From a virus: DNA of 64,000 bases. This document shows positions 32,158 through 40,895 of this stretch, in pieces. The stretch lies in the IMG/VR virus record IMGVR_UViG_3300011115_000716, positions 1 through 64,000 of that record, one strand, 5' to 3'. Under the pieces are notes generated by a model that searched no databases, had not been told where the DNA came from, and saw only the letters and a program-made list of their open reading frames with translations. Within the stretch, counting starts at the first letter, position 1, and each line of letters opens with the position of its first letter. The position numbers and the translations under genes are program-made.

Positions 32158-33120
32158 ATGCCTGCAAATACCGTGATTAAGCTTAGAGCTGGTACTCAAT
32201 CAGAGTGGTCAGCCACATCTAAAACTAAAACACTTACTGGTGCTGCAATAGCCACCCCTAGTGCTACCGTTACAGTTGTGAGGTACACAGCAGCTAGCCA
32301 TAGTTTTGTAGTTGGAAACAGAGTCACTATTACTGGAATTACTGTTTCTAGCGGAAGTGCAACTCCTTATAATATTGCTGGTGGCGTAATTTACGCTGTT
32401 GCTGCTGGTACTTTTGATATTAAAGTTGACCAAGGAACTGTTGCAGGAACATATAGCTCTGGTGGTACGGCAACCCTAGTAGTACTTGCTAAGGGTGAAA
32501 CTGGGTTTATAACTGACTCTAATAGTTTAAAAATTGGAGATGGCAGCAGTGCTTGGGAAGTTCTTCCTTATCCTAATCAACCTATGTACCAACATCTTGG
32601 TACTCTTAAAACTGTTGCTGGAAGTTCAAATGTTCAAAATTTATTTTTGAATAAACTGGCATTAAATGCAAACACTGTTTACTATTTTCAAATTCAAGGC
32701 ACTATAAATGGAATTGATAACACAGTTGGATTAAAGTTTGGGTTTAATCAAACAAGCATGACTGCCTGGACTTATGCAAGGTATAACTGGAATTGCGGCG
32801 TCCGAGCTGCAGTAGGTAGTGGTGGTACTGTTTATTACTCTACTTCAACTAAAACATTTGCTGGAAGCAATGCTGGAAGTGCTGATGCAACCTCAATACT
32901 TGTTGAACTTCTACCTTCCACAGCCATAGACACCGATACAGTATTTTTTACTATTACTGGAACTATTAGAACTGATAATGGAGATTCGTATTTTCAACCA
33001 CAAATCCAATTTACAACTAGTCCCGGAACTGGATTGAGCCTACTTGCTGGAAGCTACGCTATGATTCAACCATTGGGTCCATCTTCAATTGATTCCGTAG
33101 GTAACTGGGTATCTAACTAA
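32158..33120 (+). CDS. Fibre with inserted FCCH-like module
   Basis: 320 residues. The N-terminal motif IKLRAGTQSEWSAT is separated from LAKGETGFITDSNSLKIGDG by about 85 residues carrying AASHSFVVGNRVTITGIT and YNIAGGVIYAVAAGTFDI. This is the same motif that is contiguous in the preceding paralogue, so a module was inserted. C-terminal domain (about 145-320) is beta-rich. Confidence 0.72.
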   Translation: MPANTVIKLRAGTQSEWSATSKTKTLTGAAIATPSATVTVVRYTAASHSFVVGNRVTITGITVSSGSATPYNIAGGVIYAVAAGTFDIKVDQGTVAGTYSSGGTATLVVLAKGETGFITDSNSLKIGDGSSAWEVLPYPNQPMYQHLGTLKTVAGSSNVQNLFLNKLALNANTVYYFQIQGTINGIDNTVGLKFGFNQTSMTAWTYARYNWNCGVRAAVGSGGTVYYSTSTKTFAGSNAGSADATSILVELLPSTAIDTDTVFFTITGTIRTDNGDSYFQPQIQFTTSPGTGLSLLAGSYAMIQPLGPSSIDSVGNWVSN

Positions 33121-33722
33121 TGCGTGGAAATAAAATCCAAGGTAGATTTGACCTAGATTACGAAACCCTCTCTATGTATGAGGGTATTGCTGAGGATTTA
33201 GGTGGGACAGTAGGTGTTGACGTAGATTGGTGGCGTTGGCAAGACTACTACCTACAAGATAACTACACAACTATTGTTGATGACATCTACGATGTAGGCA
33301 GCTCTGTCACTGGCGGTGGACGTCGGTGGATGCTCCCATTTAAGTTCCCTGTTGTTATGGCACAGTTTGTTCGTGGTACTAACGTAATGAACCAAAGAGG
33401 TTTCTATGTTACAGACACTTTACGACTGGTTATTAGCGCTGGAGATGCAGAACGACTTCTACCTAGTCTTTTAACTAACTCTAACAACCACATTAAAGAC
33501 CGAATAGTATATCGTGGCGAAGTGTTTGTTCCAACCCGAGTTTTGCCACGTGGTTCCTTTGGGTACAACTGGGCTGTAGTGACTATTGACTGCAACCAAA
33601 TGAACGCTGAGGAACTTGTTAATGACCCTCAATTCCTTAAATACGCTACCCCAGCATTGGCTGAGGCTAGAACTATTGGCTATGGTTATGGTGACTATGG
33701 CTCTGACCCTTATGGAGAGTAA
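33120..33722 (+). CDS. Probable neck / head closure protein
   Basis: 200 residues. Aromatic (WWRWQDYY near residue 37) and beta-rich (RWMLPFKFPVVMAQFVRGTN, VYRGEVFVPTRVLPRG). Position between the fibre genes and the neck/tail genes suggests a head closure or neck role, not certain. Starts on the stop of the gene before. Confidence 0.55.
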   Translation: MRGNKIQGRFDLDYETLSMYEGIAEDLGGTVGVDVDWWRWQDYYLQDNYTTIVDDIYDVGSSVTGGGRRWMLPFKFPVVMAQFVRGTNVMNQRGFYVTDTLRLVISAGDAERLLPSLLTNSNNHIKDRIVYRGEVFVPTRVLPRGSFGYNWAVVTIDCNQMNAEELVNDPQFLKYATPALAEARTIGYGYGDYGSDPYGE

Positions 33723-33724
33723 AA

Positions 33725-33940
33725 ATGCCACTTGTTAAACCTACAGTAGGACAGACCGCTTGGGGTACTACCTTAAACACTGCCCTTGATTATTTAGACA
33801 CAAAAGTAGGACCGTGGGTAACAGTGCCTGCAACCGCTACTTCTACTGGAGTTGCAGGCCAAGTAGCCTACGCTTCAGGATTCTTGTACGTATGTGTTGC
33901 AACCAACACCTGGAAAAGAACCGCTTTAACAAGCTGGTAA
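33725..33940 (+). CDS. Small fibre-like protein
   Basis: 71 residues. Second half (VPATATSTGVAGQVAYASGF, then VCVATNTWKRTALTSW) is a frequent fibre-end motif. May be a leftover fibre end or a cap. Confidence 0.55.
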   Translation: MPLVKPTVGQTAWGTTLNTALDYLDTKVGPWVTVPATATSTGVAGQVAYASGFLYVCVATNTWKRTALTSW

Positions 33941-33941
33941 T

Positions 33942-34064
33942 ATGCCTTTTCTATCTCAAGCCCAACGTGCATGGATGTACGCTAATAAGCCTAAGATGGC
34001 TAAAGAATGGGAAAAGCATACCAAAAAAAAGAAATTAGTTAAGAAGGTAAAACATGACAACTAA
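33942..34064 (+). CDS. Tiny basic protein (40 aa)
   Basis: MPFLSQAQRAWMYANKPKM start is a recurrent phage small-protein pattern (SxAQxxWMYANKPxMAKEWEKHT). Lys-rich end. Overlaps the next start by 11 bp. Confidence 0.62.
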   Translation: MPFLSQAQRAWMYANKPKMAKEWEKHTKKKKLVKKVKHDN

Positions 34065-34212
34065 ACACGTTAAAATTGCTAAACCTAAGACTTCCCGTCC
34101 TAAAAAAAATGGTAAGGCTCCTGTGACAGTTAAGGCTCATCACACTGCTAAAGTTGCTAAAATTAAAGGCAAGAAACCTGTAAATACTAAGTCTAACTAC
34201 GGAGTAAACTAA
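34054..34212 (+). CDS. Tiny Lys-rich protein (52 aa)
   Basis: MTTKHVKIAKPKTSRPKKNG start; no hydrophobic core. Ends in TAATG shared with the next gene. Confidence 0.55.
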   Translation: MTTKHVKIAKPKTSRPKKNGKAPVTVKAHHTAKVAKIKGKKPVNTKSNYGVN

Positions 34213-34346
34213 TGCCACGTAAAGCTAAAACTAACGAAACAAATACTAAGGACCACATTGGACGTGGAGGAAAAACTGTTCTTCCTAGACATGCCGGTAA
34301 GATAACAAAGCCCGCTAAGCACATGGGAACTCGAAAGGGTAGATAA
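34212..34346 (+). CDS. Tiny Lys-rich protein (44 aa)
   Basis: MPRKAKTNETNTKDHIGRGG start, basic throughout. TAATG junctions on both sides. Confidence 0.55.
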   Translation: MPRKAKTNETNTKDHIGRGGKTVLPRHAGKITKPAKHMGTRKGR

Positions 34347-34651
34347 TGGCTACTCCAGCATGGACTCGTAAAGAAGGTAAAAACCCTAAAGGCGGACTAA
34401 ATGCCAAGGGACGCGCATCTGCAAAAGCAAGTGGGCATAACCTTAAAGCTCCAGTGAAGAGCGGAAACAACCCTCGTAGAGCCTCTTTCCTGGCCCGTAT
34501 GGCGGGTAATCCTGGACCTGAACACAAGCCTAACGGAGAGCCTACACGCCTCCTACTGTCCTTACAGGCCTGGGGGGCATCATCTAAGGCCGATGCACGT
34601 AAGAAAGCTGCAGCTATCCGTAAGCATAATGAAGGTAAGAAACATGGCTAA
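34346..34651 (+). CDS. DUF6321-like basic protein
   Basis: 101 residues. ATPAWTRKEGKNPKGGLNAK and NLKAPVKSGNNPRRASFLAR match the small phage/virus pattern I associate with DUF6321. Function unknown; basic. Confidence 0.62.
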   Translation: MATPAWTRKEGKNPKGGLNAKGRASAKASGHNLKAPVKSGNNPRRASFLARMAGNPGPEHKPNGEPTRLLLSLQAWGASSKADARKKAAAIRKHNEGKKHG

Positions 34652-34901
34652 AGTAACCGCTGGTGGCCTAAAGCACAGAGTTACTAAGAAAAAAGAAGAC
34701 CGTGGTGCGGGTGATAGAGGCGACATAATTGTTGAACAAACCAGTGAGTCTGGTAAAAAAGAACGTATGAATCTTACTAGACTTGCAGGAGCTAAAACTG
34801 TAAAACAGGGTGTAAAAGCTACTAAGGCTTATCACAAAAAACACCCTGAGATTGGTAAAGGTAAGCGTAATGGCCGCAAAACCACCAGCAAAAAAAAGTA
34901 A
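34644..34901 (+). CDS. Small Lys-rich protein
   Basis: 85 residues from ATG at 34644 (GAAGG eight bases upstream). An earlier in-frame start lies inside the preceding gene. VKATKAYHKKHPEIGKGKR near the end. Basic. Confidence 0.55.
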   Translation: MAKVTAGGLKHRVTKKKEDRGAGDRGDIIVEQTSESGKKERMNLTRLAGAKTVKQGVKATKAYHKKHPEIGKGKRNGRKTTSKKK

Positions 34902-35070
34902 ATCTAAGGTTAATGAAGCTGGCAACTACACCAAGCCCGAGCTTCGTAAGTCATTGTTTAAAAAGATTAAAGCCGGTACTAAGGGCGGTGACCCAGGCGA
35001 ATGGTCTGCCCGTAAGGCACAACTTCTAGCTGCTGAGTATAAGAAGGCTGGCGGAGGCTACAAGAACTAA
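34870..35070 (+). CDS. DUF5872-like basic protein
   Basis: 66 residues from ATG 34870. YTKPELRKSLFKKIKAGTKG then GEWSARKAQLLAAEYKKAGG is a recurring phage small-protein motif, near DUF5872 in my memory. Function unknown. Confidence 0.58.
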   Translation: MAAKPPAKKSKSKVNEAGNYTKPELRKSLFKKIKAGTKGGDPGEWSARKAQLLAAEYKKAGGGYKN

Positions 35071-35306
35071 TGGCTAAAGCAAAACCTCAACAAGACTTAG
35101 ACAAGTGGACTAAGGAAAAATGGAGAACCTCAGATGGTAAGCCGTCTAAGGGTAAAAAGCGCTATCTTCCTTCAGCTGCTTGGAATGACCTGACTCCTGC
35201 TGAAAAACGTGCTACAAATAGAGCTAAGGCTAAAGGAAACAAAAAAGGTAAGCAGTTTGTTGCTCAGCCAAAGAAAATTGCTAGGAAGACAGCGAGACAC
35301 AGATAA
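35070..35306 (+). CDS. Basic protein related to DUF5872 group
   Basis: 78 residues. DLDKWTKEKWRTSDGKPSKG and RYLPSAAWNDLTPAEKRATN followed by GKQFVAQPKKIARKT match the small Lys-rich family often found beside the previous type. TAATG junctions. Confidence 0.58.
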   Translation: MAKAKPQQDLDKWTKEKWRTSDGKPSKGKKRYLPSAAWNDLTPAEKRATNRAKAKGNKKGKQFVAQPKKIARKTARHR

Positions 35307-35587
35307 TGGCAGAGACCAAGAAATTTGGCCCATACAAGGGCTCTAAGGCTAATGGAGGCCGTCCTATCTATGTCTATAAGACTAAGGGCAAAGACGGTAA
35401 ATGGCACACTACAAGCAAAAATAAAGCTCGTGCTGAGTATGAAGAGAAAAACGGCAAATTACCCCGTAATGTTGACGTAGACCACAAAAATAATAAACAT
35501 GCTGATGACCGTAAATCTAATCTGCGTCCTTTGAAGCATGGAAAGAACACCGCTAAAGAAAACAAGCGGAGAGCGGGAAAGAAATAA
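35306..35587 (+). CDS. HNH-like nuclease, small
   Basis: 93 residues. VDVDHKNNKHADDRKSNLRP matches an HNH core (DH, N, then DxRxxNLR). The N-terminus (GPYKGSKANGGRPIYVYKTK) resembles AP2-type or homing endonuclease leaders. Basic and short, it may be a small homing or nicking enzyme. Confidence 0.6.
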   Translation: MAETKKFGPYKGSKANGGRPIYVYKTKGKDGKWHTTSKNKARAEYEEKNGKLPRNVDVDHKNNKHADDRKSNLRPLKHGKNTAKENKRRAGKK

Positions 35588-35850
35588 TGGCTAAAAATCC
35601 AAAAGAACTACGTAAGGTAGAAAAAACTGGAGCGGCTAGAGTTCGTGCCGCGGATAAAAACAAAGACCCACGTAAAGTTCCAGGGATGAAAGCTTATAAA
35701 GCGGTATCTAATAAGCCTGGTAAAAAGGGATTAAAGTATGACACCGCTCTTATGAAGGGTCAAGATAAAGAAATTGCTAAGACATCAAAACGTACAGGGC
35801 CCTTCTCTTCTCCTGTAGCTAAAAAGAAAACTGTTCCAGGAAAGAAATAA
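35587..35850 (+). CDS. Small basic protein
   Basis: 87 residues, Lys/Ala-rich with GKKGLKYDTALMKGQDKEIA. Family unknown. TAATG junctions. Confidence 0.55.
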   Translation: MAKNPKELRKVEKTGAARVRAADKNKDPRKVPGMKAYKAVSNKPGKKGLKYDTALMKGQDKEIAKTSKRTGPFSSPVAKKKTVPGKK

Positions 35851-36425
35851 TGTCTAGACAACCTAATCAAGCAGATAGAGATTTCTTAAATGTAGTGGGC
35901 ACTAAGTTAGACACAGCTAAAGGCGATAGGCAACTAACCTCTGGTATGCCTAACCCAAACAGGACACCAATTACTCGAAAAGGACTAGCTAAAGTCTATA
36001 CCCGTTTTGCTGGAGCAAACCATGGAACTGACCTTGCTTTGCAGAAAACTGCTGAAATGCTTGGTGGAGAAGACAAGATTCATGAGGCTCAGCAAAGGAG
36101 TGCTCAAAGCAAAGAAGCTTTAAGAAAAAGCATTGATACTTGGAGAGCTAGTGGAGGAGACTCTGGTCCAGTATCACGTGTTTTACGTAGAGCTGTTGGA
36201 CTTCCTGCTTCTAGACTTGAGGCTGCAGCACGAGAAGGTGTGGTTCAAGGATATCAAGGAACTGCCGGATTCATGGAGGATGCTGCCCGTGCGGGCAGTA
36301 GTGACGCCGTGATTATAGGAAACCTACGTCCTGAGCAATTTGAAGAGACAGTAAACAAGCAACGTGGTAGATTTAAACTAGCTAAAGAGCAGGCCATTGG
36401 TCCTGACGGTAAAAGGAACAGATAA
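35850..36425 (+). CDS. Hypothetical protein
   Basis: 191 residues, helical and basic. The largest of the mini-gene run. No enzyme motif. Family unknown. Confidence 0.65.
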   Translation: MSRQPNQADRDFLNVVGTKLDTAKGDRQLTSGMPNPNRTPITRKGLAKVYTRFAGANHGTDLALQKTAEMLGGEDKIHEAQQRSAQSKEALRKSIDTWRASGGDSGPVSRVLRRAVGLPASRLEAAAREGVVQGYQGTAGFMEDAARAGSSDAVIIGNLRPEQFEETVNKQRGRFKLAKEQAIGPDGKRNR

Positions 36426-36484
36426 TGAACGAATGTAAATGCGGCAACTGCGGTTGCGGAAAGAAGGAACCAAATGGCAACTAA
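36425..36484 (+). CDS. 19-residue Cys-rich peptide
   Basis: MNECKCGNCGCGKKEPNGN. Starts on the preceding stop (TAATG) and overlaps the next gene by 11 bp. CKCGNCGCG is metal-binding-like. Probable but very short. Confidence 0.4.
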   Translation: MNECKCGNCGCGKKEPNGN

Positions 36485-36728
36485 GAAGTGTGGCTGTGGT
36501 AAGTGTGCAGCATGTAAGAAGTCTAAGATGGGCAAGAAGATGCCTCCTTGGATTGGTTCTAAAGAAGACAAGAAGCAAGATAAGAAGCTTGAAAAGGGTA
36601 TGACCCCTGCTCAGAAGAAGCGTTTTGAAGCTGCTGACAAGAAGATGGACGCTAAGAAGCCTTCTAAGAAGGAAGACATCAAGAAGGACAAGGCTCTAGC
36701 AGCTCGTATTAAAGGAAAGAAGAAGTAA
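36474..36728 (+). CDS. Cys-knuckle Lys-rich protein
   Basis: 84 residues. N-terminus CGCGKCAACKK repeats the Cys pattern of the tiny gene before it; the rest is Lys-rich helix. May bind metal and nucleic acid. Confidence 0.58.
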   Translation: MATKKCGCGKCAACKKSKMGKKMPPWIGSKEDKKQDKKLEKGMTPAQKKRFEAADKKMDAKKPSKKEDIKKDKALAARIKGKKK

Positions 36729-36730
36729 AA

Positions 36731-36904
36731 ATGGCTCGTAAACCTATAAAAGTAAAAGAAGAAAAAAATCGCCCTATTACTCCAGCGTTACGGGCTAAAG
36801 CAGCTAAGGTAGCTGGCCCTATAGCTAAAAAGGGGACAGTGCTACCTAAAAGCACTGCACAAAGAATTGCTAAGGCAGCTGGTCCGTCTTTTAAGAAAAA
36901 GTAA
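36731..36904 (+). CDS. Small basic protein (57 aa)
   Basis: ATG 36731 to TAA 36904. Two copies of an IAK-type segment (VAGPIAKKGTVLPKSTAQRI, then AKAAGPSFKKK). Basic. Followed by a terminator. Confidence 0.55.
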   Translation: MARKPIKVKEEKNRPITPALRAKAAKVAGPIAKKGTVLPKSTAQRIAKAAGPSFKKK

Positions 36905-36918
36905 TTCCAACACAAACA

Positions 36919-36946
36919 AACCCCTTGCATTGCAGGGGGTTTTTTG
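36919..36946 (+). terminator. Rho-independent terminator
   Basis: AACCCCTTGCA/TGCAGGGGGTT stem then TTTTT. Ends the mini-gene run. Confidence 0.85.
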
Positions 36947-36959
36947 TTATTGTGGACCC

Positions 36960-37334
36960 ATGAAGAAACCAAAAAAGGTACTACATCGGCTATCTGAATT
37001 AGACATAGATTTAATGATGGGTTGGTGTGCTGGCTGTGAGACTTTAGTTAAAATCATTAAAGATAAGATATACAACGGTGAGCAGCTGTATCGGTGTAAA
37101 AACAGGCATAGGGAGACTACTGATGCCTCTAAAAAACCTTATAAAAAGCATAAAAAGACTATATGTGAACATCCTGACTGTACAGCCAATATCCTCTATT
37201 CCTGCCAGTTAACGGTTGACCATATTGATGGAAACCGCCATAATAACGAGTTGTCTAATTTGATGACCCTATGCCATAACTGTCATGCTCTTAAATCTTT
37301 TCGTAGCAACGACTACTTAAATAAATACGATTAG
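36960..37334 (+). CDS. HNH endonuclease
   Basis: 124 residues from ATG at 36960; a longer upstream frame would cross the terminator. CxxC zinc pairs (CAGC; CEHPDC; CHNC) surround the core LTVDHIDGNRHNNELSNLM (HNH). Typical free-standing phage HNH enzyme, homing or packaging-linked. Confidence 0.82.
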   Translation: MKKPKKVLHRLSELDIDLMMGWCAGCETLVKIIKDKIYNGEQLYRCKNRHRETTDASKKPYKKHKKTICEHPDCTANILYSCQLTVDHIDGNRHNNELSNLMTLCHNCHALKSFRSNDYLNKYD

Positions 37335-37370
37335 CCTTTAATTTCCCTTAAAATTCCCTATCCTTAACTT

Positions 37371-37403
37371 GTAGCTGTTCGTGCGAGCAGTTGCCTACTT
37401 TTT
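37371..37403 (+). terminator. Hairpin with T run
   Basis: GTAG then CTGTTC, loop GTGC, GAGCAG, bulge TTGC, CTAC, TTTTT. Probable terminator after the HNH gene. Confidence 0.45.
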
Positions 37404-37434
37404 GTAGAACCTGCGCCTTTATAAGGATATGCGA

Positions 37435-37641
37435 ATGTCTGAAAAGAACTTCAACCCTTGGTGGAAACACGTAAACGATTATCAGCAATTTGATGAACGT
37501 GAAGAGTTTCTCCGTGGAGCGATGGGCTATAGACCTAACAATAAGCAAGATGCTATGTTAAGCCTCTTACTTGCGGGTTATACAAATCAGAAATTCGATA
37601 TTCCTAGGTCGATAGGTTCTAAAAATGATAATAGACCCTGA
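37435..37641 (+). CDS. Hypothetical protein
   Basis: 68 residues from ATG at 37435 (AAGG eight bases upstream); an earlier ATG is too close to that site. Helical and aromatic. Possibly part of the neck. Overlaps the next gene by 17 bp. Confidence 0.6.
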   Translation: MSEKNFNPWWKHVNDYQQFDEREEFLRGAMGYRPNNKQDAMLSLLLAGYTNQKFDIPRSIGSKNDNRP

Positions 37642-37930
37642 AGCTTATGATAACGCTCTTCGTGACACTGCTGGAAATATGACAGCAGAGTTACGTAAAG
37701 ATGCTATAGACCACGGCTGGCACCAAGATGTTGTAAATAACATGCGTGTCGAGTACAGTGACGAAGCAGGGTTTAAAGTTAAAATCCACCCTGATTATCA
37801 CGACCGTGCGTTTAAGCATGAATACGGTCAACCAGGCACGCAGCCCACTGCCGTTATTCGCAAGTTTCGTAATAGAGACACCGAATCTGATAAAGATTTT
37901 ATTAAACACTTAGATAAGCATTCAGGATAA
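37625..37930 (+). CDS. Tail-completion or neck-like protein
   Basis: 101 residues. Layout resembles gp10-like tail completion proteins: N-terminal helix, then MRVEYSDEAGFKVKIHPDYH and FKHEYGQPGTQP. Position before the tail terminator fits. Family call is uncertain. Confidence 0.5.
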   Translation: MIIDPEAYDNALRDTAGNMTAELRKDAIDHGWHQDVVNNMRVEYSDEAGFKVKIHPDYHDRAFKHEYGQPGTQPTAVIRKFRNRDTESDKDFIKHLDKHSG

Positions 37931-37932
37931 AT

Positions 37933-38598
37933 ATGGCTTTTTTGTTGGGTGAGGATAAAGCTCTGAGGGAACGCCTTCAGGGCATAGTTGTGCACGACCA
38001 AAAAGCTGATGCTACTAGCACTCCTCGTCAAGTTAGTGTTTTCTTTGGCCAGCCTGACCAAGAAATTAGGTCTCAGGTCTACCCGTATATAACAATAGAT
38101 TTAATTGATATTAACAGAGATATGGAACGAGAAATGCGTGGTAAAACCGACGCAGACTACTTAGTTCCAGATAACGTTACTATTAGTTCTGGACAGTCTT
38201 TTGAAACAGACTTGCCAATTCCAGTTACTCTTGACTACCAGATTACTGCTTATTCACGTAATCCACAGCACGATAGAACTCTTATGGCACAGCTTCTACA
38301 TTCAAAACTTCCTTTTAGATTTGGCTACCTAGAAATAGTGGAAAAGAGTGTGACCGTAGGTCAGACTACTACAAACACTAATACTATGCGTCGCCTAGAT
38401 GTTCTGGATGTCTCCAAACGCGATATGACTGAATCGGGTAAGAGACTATTCATGAATGCTGTAACTGTTCGTGTCTCGAGTGAAATACCTCAAGATACTT
38501 ACAGAAAACTAATCGGTGTACAACAGGCAGTTATACGCGTTACAACAAAGCCTGACGTTTCAACTCAAATTACTGAGACTTTTACAAAAACTGTATAA
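37933..38598 (+). CDS. Tail terminator-like protein
   Basis: 221 residues, mixed alpha/beta (YPYITIDLIDINRDMEREMR, LDYQITAYSRNPQHDRTLMA). Position directly before the sheath suggests tail terminator. Family match not certain. Confidence 0.55.
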   Translation: MAFLLGEDKALRERLQGIVVHDQKADATSTPRQVSVFFGQPDQEIRSQVYPYITIDLIDINRDMEREMRGKTDADYLVPDNVTISSGQSFETDLPIPVTLDYQITAYSRNPQHDRTLMAQLLHSKLPFRFGYLEIVEKSVTVGQTTTNTNTMRRLDVLDVSKRDMTESGKRLFMNAVTVRVSSEIPQDTYRKLIGVQQAVIRVTTKPDVSTQITETFTKTV

Positions 38599-38638
38599 TC
38601 TGGAAACCTCCGAAAAACTAACTAACCAAGGAGTCTAA

Positions 38639-40219
38639 ATGACTGTGTATAACCACCCTGGAGTTTATATCAATGAACTTCCATTAACGGTAACCACCAA
38701 CGCATTTGGCTATTCAGCTAATGCCTCCGGTGCTATCGTGGCTCAATTTGCAAAGGGCCCAACAACAATTACCCGAGTTACTTCTTACTCTCAATTTGAA
38801 GATAAATTTGGTAGCATAAATGGTAGCTATCCTGCTACCTACAGCGTAAAGATGTTCTTCAACAATGGTGGAACAGACCTTTACGTTCGTCGTGTAGTCG
38901 CTTCAGATGCTCCACAAGCAACTGTTGCCTTGTACGATACCGCTGGAACTCCTGTAAAGATTGCTGATATTCAGGCAAAGTACAAAGGTAATGACGGCGT
39001 GTCTCTACGTATTAAGGTAGATAACAAAACTACTATTAATGGAAAAGACTACTACGACTTCCATGTATACTTTGACGATGGTGACAGTGACTACATAAGC
39101 AGTAGTTTTACTCAGTCTAGAGCATCTCTAAACACTGAAATTGAGCGCTTTAACTCAGTTAGCTTTGACCAGCCTGATTCAAGTAGCTACATTAAGACTG
39201 TTCTTGCTTTGTCCTCAACTAAGGTTCAAGTTAATGGAGCTGTAACTACTCCTACTGCTACAATAAACTCTACCTACTTGCCATTGACAGGTACACTAAG
39301 CACTGCTGCTCTTGTTAAGGCTGACTATACTGGTGACACTGGAAGCTTAGCAACAGTTGCTTCTTACACTGTTCTAAACGAGTACAATGTTGTTGACTGT
39401 CCACTTGTATTTTTCCTTCCAGATGTGCCTAAGTTTCTCAGTTCTTCGGATGCTCAAAGTGTATTTAACGCCACTATTTCATGGGCTGAAGTAAACACAA
39501 GCCGTTTTGTAGTGCTAGATACTCCGGCAGAATTGAGTGTTGCAGGTGCTGGAACTTTTGCTAGTTCTTTGAGCGTATCAAGTCGTGCGGCAGTTTACTA
39601 CCCACATGTGTACATCAAAGATACTTCAATTAGCGGTAGCCCACTTCGTAAGATTGGTCCAGCTGGTGCTGTTGCAGGTTTATATCTGTTTACTGACCGA
39701 AAGTCTGGTCCTTACAAGACTCCTGCCGGTATTGGAGCTAAGATTCAAGATGCACTTGCTATTGAAAAGCTACTTACCAATGATGACCTAGACACTCTAA
39801 ACAACACTACCTATCCATTGAACGCTATTCGTAACGTTCCTGGTGCTGGAATTGTTGTAATGGGTGGACGTACTCTAAAGCAGGATGGAACCGCTAACCG
39901 CTACATTGCAATGCGTCGTTCTCTAACCTACATCGAAAAGAGTTTGTCAGACCTTACTCAGTTTGCTGTATTTGAAAGCAACAGTGAGATTCTATGGTCT
40001 CGCATTACAACTGCTCTAGCTGCGTTCTTAAACACATATCGCAATCAGGGCGGTCTTCGTGGCGCAACACCAGAAGATGCTTTCTTTGTAAAGTGTGACT
40101 CAACTAACAACTCAACTCAATCAATTGCTAACGGAATTGTTAACATTGATGTTGGTGTTGCTCTTGAGTACCCAGGTGAGTTTGTAATCATCAACCTAAG
40201 CCAAATCGTCGGCCAGTAA
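38639..40219 (+). CDS. Tail sheath protein
   Basis: 526 residues. N-terminal HPGVYINELP and GAIVAQFAKGPTTITRVTSY are classic contractile sheath motifs, and the C-terminus (FVIINLSQIVGQ) closes the core domain. It contracts to drive the tube through the wall. Strong ribosome site, preferred codons. Confidence 0.95.
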   Translation: MTVYNHPGVYINELPLTVTTNAFGYSANASGAIVAQFAKGPTTITRVTSYSQFEDKFGSINGSYPATYSVKMFFNNGGTDLYVRRVVASDAPQATVALYDTAGTPVKIADIQAKYKGNDGVSLRIKVDNKTTINGKDYYDFHVYFDDGDSDYISSSFTQSRASLNTEIERFNSVSFDQPDSSSYIKTVLALSSTKVQVNGAVTTPTATINSTYLPLTGTLSTAALVKADYTGDTGSLATVASYTVLNEYNVVDCPLVFFLPDVPKFLSSSDAQSVFNATISWAEVNTSRFVVLDTPAELSVAGAGTFASSLSVSSRAAVYYPHVYIKDTSISGSPLRKIGPAGAVAGLYLFTDRKSGPYKTPAGIGAKIQDALAIEKLLTNDDLDTLNNTTYPLNAIRNVPGAGIVVMGGRTLKQDGTANRYIAMRRSLTYIEKSLSDLTQFAVFESNSEILWSRITTALAAFLNTYRNQGGLRGATPEDAFFVKCDSTNNSTQSIANGIVNIDVGVALEYPGEFVIINLSQIVGQ

Positions 40220-40238
40220 TCTAAGGAGAAAATAAACC

Positions 40239-40868
40239 ATGGCTACAGTAATCAATAACCGTTCCACACTTGAGACAGACCCAATCAGAAACTTTAGGTT
40301 TCTGGTTACCTTCAAGCCGCTAAACTCTGGTGACGCTACCTGGCTTCCAGGTGGAGCAAACAAAGTCACCGTTGGATTCACCTCGGTTTCGGGATTGGCA
40401 GTAACTACTGACTCAATTCCTTACCGTGAAGGCGGGTACAACACCACTGTCCACCAGATTCCTGGTCAGACAACTTTTGCACCTATCTCACTACAGCGTG
40501 GTGTCGTTCTCGGCACTAAGCAGCACTGGGACTGGATGCGTCAGTTGTTTGCAACAGTACAGGGGGGAACCAACCGTTCAAACCAAGCAACTAACTTCCG
40601 TTGTGATGTTGAGATTGCAGTGCTATCACACCCAATTGCAGGTTCAGGTGGAGCTAACACCGAACTAACAGGGGTTAACTACACTGACCACGTCTCAATG
40701 CGTTTTCAGGTTTACAATGCATGGCCAACCAACGTTGCATACTCTGACCTAAACGCGGGTGACAACGCTATCTTTGTAGAGCAGATGACTCTAGTTCACG
40801 AAGGTTTCGATGTTAACTGGGCAACAGACCTAACAGCTAATGGTTCAGCAAAGCAATTTGCTAACTAA
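40239..40868 (+). CDS. Tail tube protein
   Basis: 209 residues, T4 gp19-like. DPIRNFRFLVTF near the start, then VSGLAVTTDSIPYREGGYNT and LVHEGFD. Makes the hexameric tube. Order sheath-tube is typical of myoviruses. Confidence 0.93.
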   Translation: MATVINNRSTLETDPIRNFRFLVTFKPLNSGDATWLPGGANKVTVGFTSVSGLAVTTDSIPYREGGYNTTVHQIPGQTTFAPISLQRGVVLGTKQHWDWMRQLFATVQGGTNRSNQATNFRCDVEIAVLSHPIAGSGGANTELTGVNYTDHVSMRFQVYNAWPTNVAYSDLNAGDNAIFVEQMTLVHEGFDVNWATDLTANGSAKQFAN

Positions 40869-40895
40869 TTAAAAACTAAAACAGGAGAATAAATC

